In this document: positions 61,873-64,000 of the stretch, piece by piece
Layout of the letters: each line of letters opens with the position of its first letter
How positions within the stretch are numbered: position 1 is the first letter of the stretch
Assembly (NCBI RefSeq): GCF_022539665.2
Contig: NC_081335.1
Location: 4,278,001 to 4,342,000, forward strand
Length of the DNA stretch: 64,000 bases
Origin: Daphnia carinata
Lineage: Eukaryota > Arthropoda > Branchiopoda > Diplostraca > Daphniidae
Direction of reading: 5' to 3'
Notes under the pieces: generated by a model
Told to the model about the DNA's origin: nothing
The model's input: the letters and a program-made list of their open reading frames with translations, nothing else
Databases searched by the model: none
Program-made: the position numbers and the translations under genes

Positions 61873-61945
61873 GATTCATGGCTCATTGGTATAGCATCGG
61901 CGCGGTATGCCGAACATCCAGGGTTCGATCCCTGGATAATAATTG
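61873..61945 (+). other. tRNA-like sequence at the inner end of the right arm
   Basis: A-box-like TGGCTCATTGGTATAGC, a 5-bp anticodon stem TCGGC/GCCGA and a perfect T arm (CAGGG-TTCGATC-CCTGG). Position 33 is not T and the acceptor stem does not pair, so function is doubtful. It aligns in mirror orientation with the one at 61551-61617. Confidence 0.4.
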
Positions 61946-62142
61946 AATGCTTACAGATAAATGATAAGCCAATGGAAACAATGCTTACCATCAAAGGTGG
62001 CATAAACAATAAAGGTGAATTGAGCAAGCTAAATAAAAAAAAAAATTTGTTAAATGTAATGTGTGAACACAGACAATGAGAGAAAAAAATTTTGCAAAAA
62101 AATTTTATAAAAAAAAATTTATTGACAATTCTCTGCACATCA

Positions 62143-62553
62143 CAATTATTTTTGCAACTTTAAAAAGGCACAATTACCCTTTCAAAAGTTGCCGTCAACC
62201 CAGGCAGGGGGAGACACTGCCTTGTTGACCCACCGGGGAGATTACCCGGTGATTGGCTAAGAGAAGCCGGAAGAAGAGCTGAAGATTTGGAACATTTTTA
62301 CAGGAGCGATTAACCTTTAGTTCGGATTTGTGGGCAGCCACGTCACCCTCCGTGAACACATCATCGGACGAAGCGGCACCCCACGTCCCCTTTCCGGCCA
62401 GAGCCCTCCAAACCTCGGTATATGTTGTTTTTATATATACCGTACAGTAGGGGCATGACCCCCTACGGGCTTATTACGAGTCAAGGGGAAACGGGGCTAC
62501 GGAAAGGAAGGGAGCCCAGATATGCACTTCAATTTTTTAAATATAAAATACCG
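62143..62553. other. Hairpin-rich core, right arm copy
   Basis: Mirror copy of 60854-61265. All stems are preserved: 62154-62192, 62194-62229 and 62231-62251 match the three adjacent hairpins. One G is missing in the loop of the first hairpin relative to the left copy, leaving pairing intact. Confidence 0.75.
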
Positions 62554-63048
62554 TCTCAGGAATCCAAATTAAGTATAGAAATGTCATGTCATCCATTCAA
62601 TCATTACAATTTATTCAGTCTCTTGCCCCAACCAAGAATCTTTTCAGATCCAATGATACTATTAACCTATGCAGAGAAAAGAAAAACAACACTATTAAGC
62701 ATCTCAATTGTTGCTCATGTGACTTACATGACTTATAGATTCAACTTCTGGCAGAAGCTTGGGAAAGGCCATACAAATTGCAGATGAAAATCATTGTATA
62801 AGGCTCTTGAATGATAAAATAGCACCCCTAGAATGTTGCATTGTTGATAGTTGTGTTCCCAGTATGCTGAAAATCCTTTCCTATTGGACAAATTTTTTTT
62901 TTTAGATTAGACATGGTTGGCAAAAGCAGGAGAAATGCTTTGTCATAAATTCAAAAAATTTTTAAGAAAATTCCTTTCATACCTAAAAAGTCCATGTATG
63001 ATTTTCATCGCTGCAATGCCAATGAAATGAAACATCTTTAGGGGCATT

Positions 63049-63993
63049 TAAGTACCCAGCTTCACCAACACTCTGAACATAAATGACAAGTTGTTCTTTA
63101 GCAAGAGAAGCAGAATTATTTGAGGCTTCTAGCTGTGACCGAACTATAAGGGATTGCTGTTACACAGGATTCATTCACACAAGATGGTACTTCTCATTAG
63201 ACAATTTGCATACTCTATTACTTTACCTCATACCTTAATGGTAATGCACTTTCAGTGTTTTTCAACTGTAGGCTCACTCTTCCACCCTGTAACACTTCCA
63301 GACTTGACTTGATCCCCCACTAAAATTCTGTGAATGCAAAATAATAGCATTAAAAATACTTTTTCGATAGACAAAAAACCGAAAAGTACCTAATTCATGT
63401 TTTATGTTGAACTCATGCTATTTCTGGGTTCCGCACCACACCCATTTTCAGCCCAAATACGGTCCCACAATTGTTCACTTCCTTCACTGCATGGACTTAT
63501 TACTAACAATTCTTTTAGTGCAGCACTAACACAATTTAACTTTAACACACTGTCAGGTGGTAGACTGAATAACTAAACAATAAATAATTGTTTTTTAAAA
63601 TTCTATACTTATTTTGAATTCTTATTTGAAAAGTTTACTTACCTGACTGTGTTCACCTAATGCCAACTCATCCTCACGTTCAGTTAGGGAAGAGTTTTGA
63701 AAAACCTCCTTCACTGTTTGGAAACTGTTCTGTTCCAATTTGTTCTTTTCCCCTAGCTGAGCTTGTAGACTCAAAATTTGAGCTACAAAACACAAATGAA
63801 TAAAAGCAAATAAATAGAATCATTACGTATTAGGCCTTACCATCCTTGGCTTTGCTGTTATCTAATATTTTGTGTTGTTCCAATAATTGGGCCTGCAGCT
63901 TCATAATTTGATCTAATAAGAAATAATTAATAATTGAAAACTAATATAATAATGTTGATACTTACCATCCTTTTGTTGTATTATCTTATCCAT
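63049..63993 (-). pseudogene. Broken second copy of the coiled-coil gene
   Basis: Mirror of the gene at 59417-60357. Exons 1-3 are intact in frame (MDKIIQQKD, then KLQAQLLEQHK). In exon 4 one base is missing after ENGCG, which shifts the frame into a stop within ten codons. The fifth exon also acquires a TGA. Splice sites are mostly kept. It may still be transcribed, giving antisense-like RNA to the intact copy. Confidence 0.65.
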
Positions 63994-64000
63994 TTTTCAA

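Larger units (their letters stand above)
61935..64000. repeat. Right arm of the large inverted duplication (runs off window)
   Basis: Reverse complement of 59411-61455, with the coiled-coil gene copy facing the window edge and the hairpin core nearer the centre. The spacer between arms is about 480 bp. Homology continues to the last base of the window. Confidence 0.9.

Noticed and set aside
61551-61945. Functional nuclear tRNA genes
   Set aside because: A- and B-boxes exist but acceptor stems do not pair and loop positions deviate.

Overview
The window looks like nuclear DNA from an arthropod, most likely a branchiopod crustacean of the Daphnia type. Genes are split by many short introns (about 50-80 nt) with GT-AG ends. 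There is a secreted cuticle protein with a Rebers-Riddiford domain, and the gene set is animal (WAPL, MICU1, STOML1-like, PBLD, NRF-6-like, BTB zinc finger). The species call is inference. All gene models were spliced by eye; for each, the exon lengths sum to a whole number of codons.

Layout. 0-4.6 kb: mostly non-coding, with a decayed minus-strand gene fragment, a short tandem duplication and an 810-bp non-autonomous transposon. 4.6-7.4 kb: NRF-6-like membrane acyltransferase (+). 7.4-12.6 kb: long upstream region and probable 5'UTR intron of a secreted, cysteine-free proline-rich protein (12.7-16.2 kb, +). 16.9-18.3 kb: STOML1-like stomatin/SCP2 protein (+), nearly touching the convergent PBLD gene (18.4-19.7 kb, -). 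20.2-24.5 kb: cohesin-release factor WAPL (-), divergent from MICU1 (25.6-29.2 kb, +), which faces a BTB zinc-finger gene (29.9-31.3 kb, -). 31.3-46.3 kb: a KIND-FERM-PDZ scaffold gene (+). Upstream of its first coding exon lie previously hidden small membrane-protein ORFs on both strands, and an intron of it contains a complete cuticle-protein gene. 49.5-57.1 kb: a three-PDZ scaffold gene (+) with an apparent short alternative isoform. 59.4-64.0 kb: a large inverted duplication of a coiled-coil gene, one copy broken, around a spacer with tRNA-like sequences and a nearly identical, hairpin-rich 0.41-kb core in each arm.

Most interesting points: (1) two tandem small ORFs (46 and 56 codons) with one hydrophobic helix each, 19 nt apart, which look dicistronic; (2) a 12-nt microexon in MICU1 at the place where vertebrate MICU1.1 carries its own 4-residue insert; (3) the inverted repeat, whose hairpin core is about 99% identical between arms while the flanking gene copies are about 90% identical; (4) adjacent KIND-FERM-PDZ and PDZ-PDZ-PDZ genes that together look like one FRMPD2/PTPN13-type scaffold split in two; (5) a set of CTCF-like motifs between 24.9 and 59.2 kb.

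How the genes relate: the two PDZ genes are probably functionally and evolutionarily linked. The other genes look like unrelated housekeeping neighbours packed tightly, with convergent or divergent arrangements that imply shared 3' ends or promoters.
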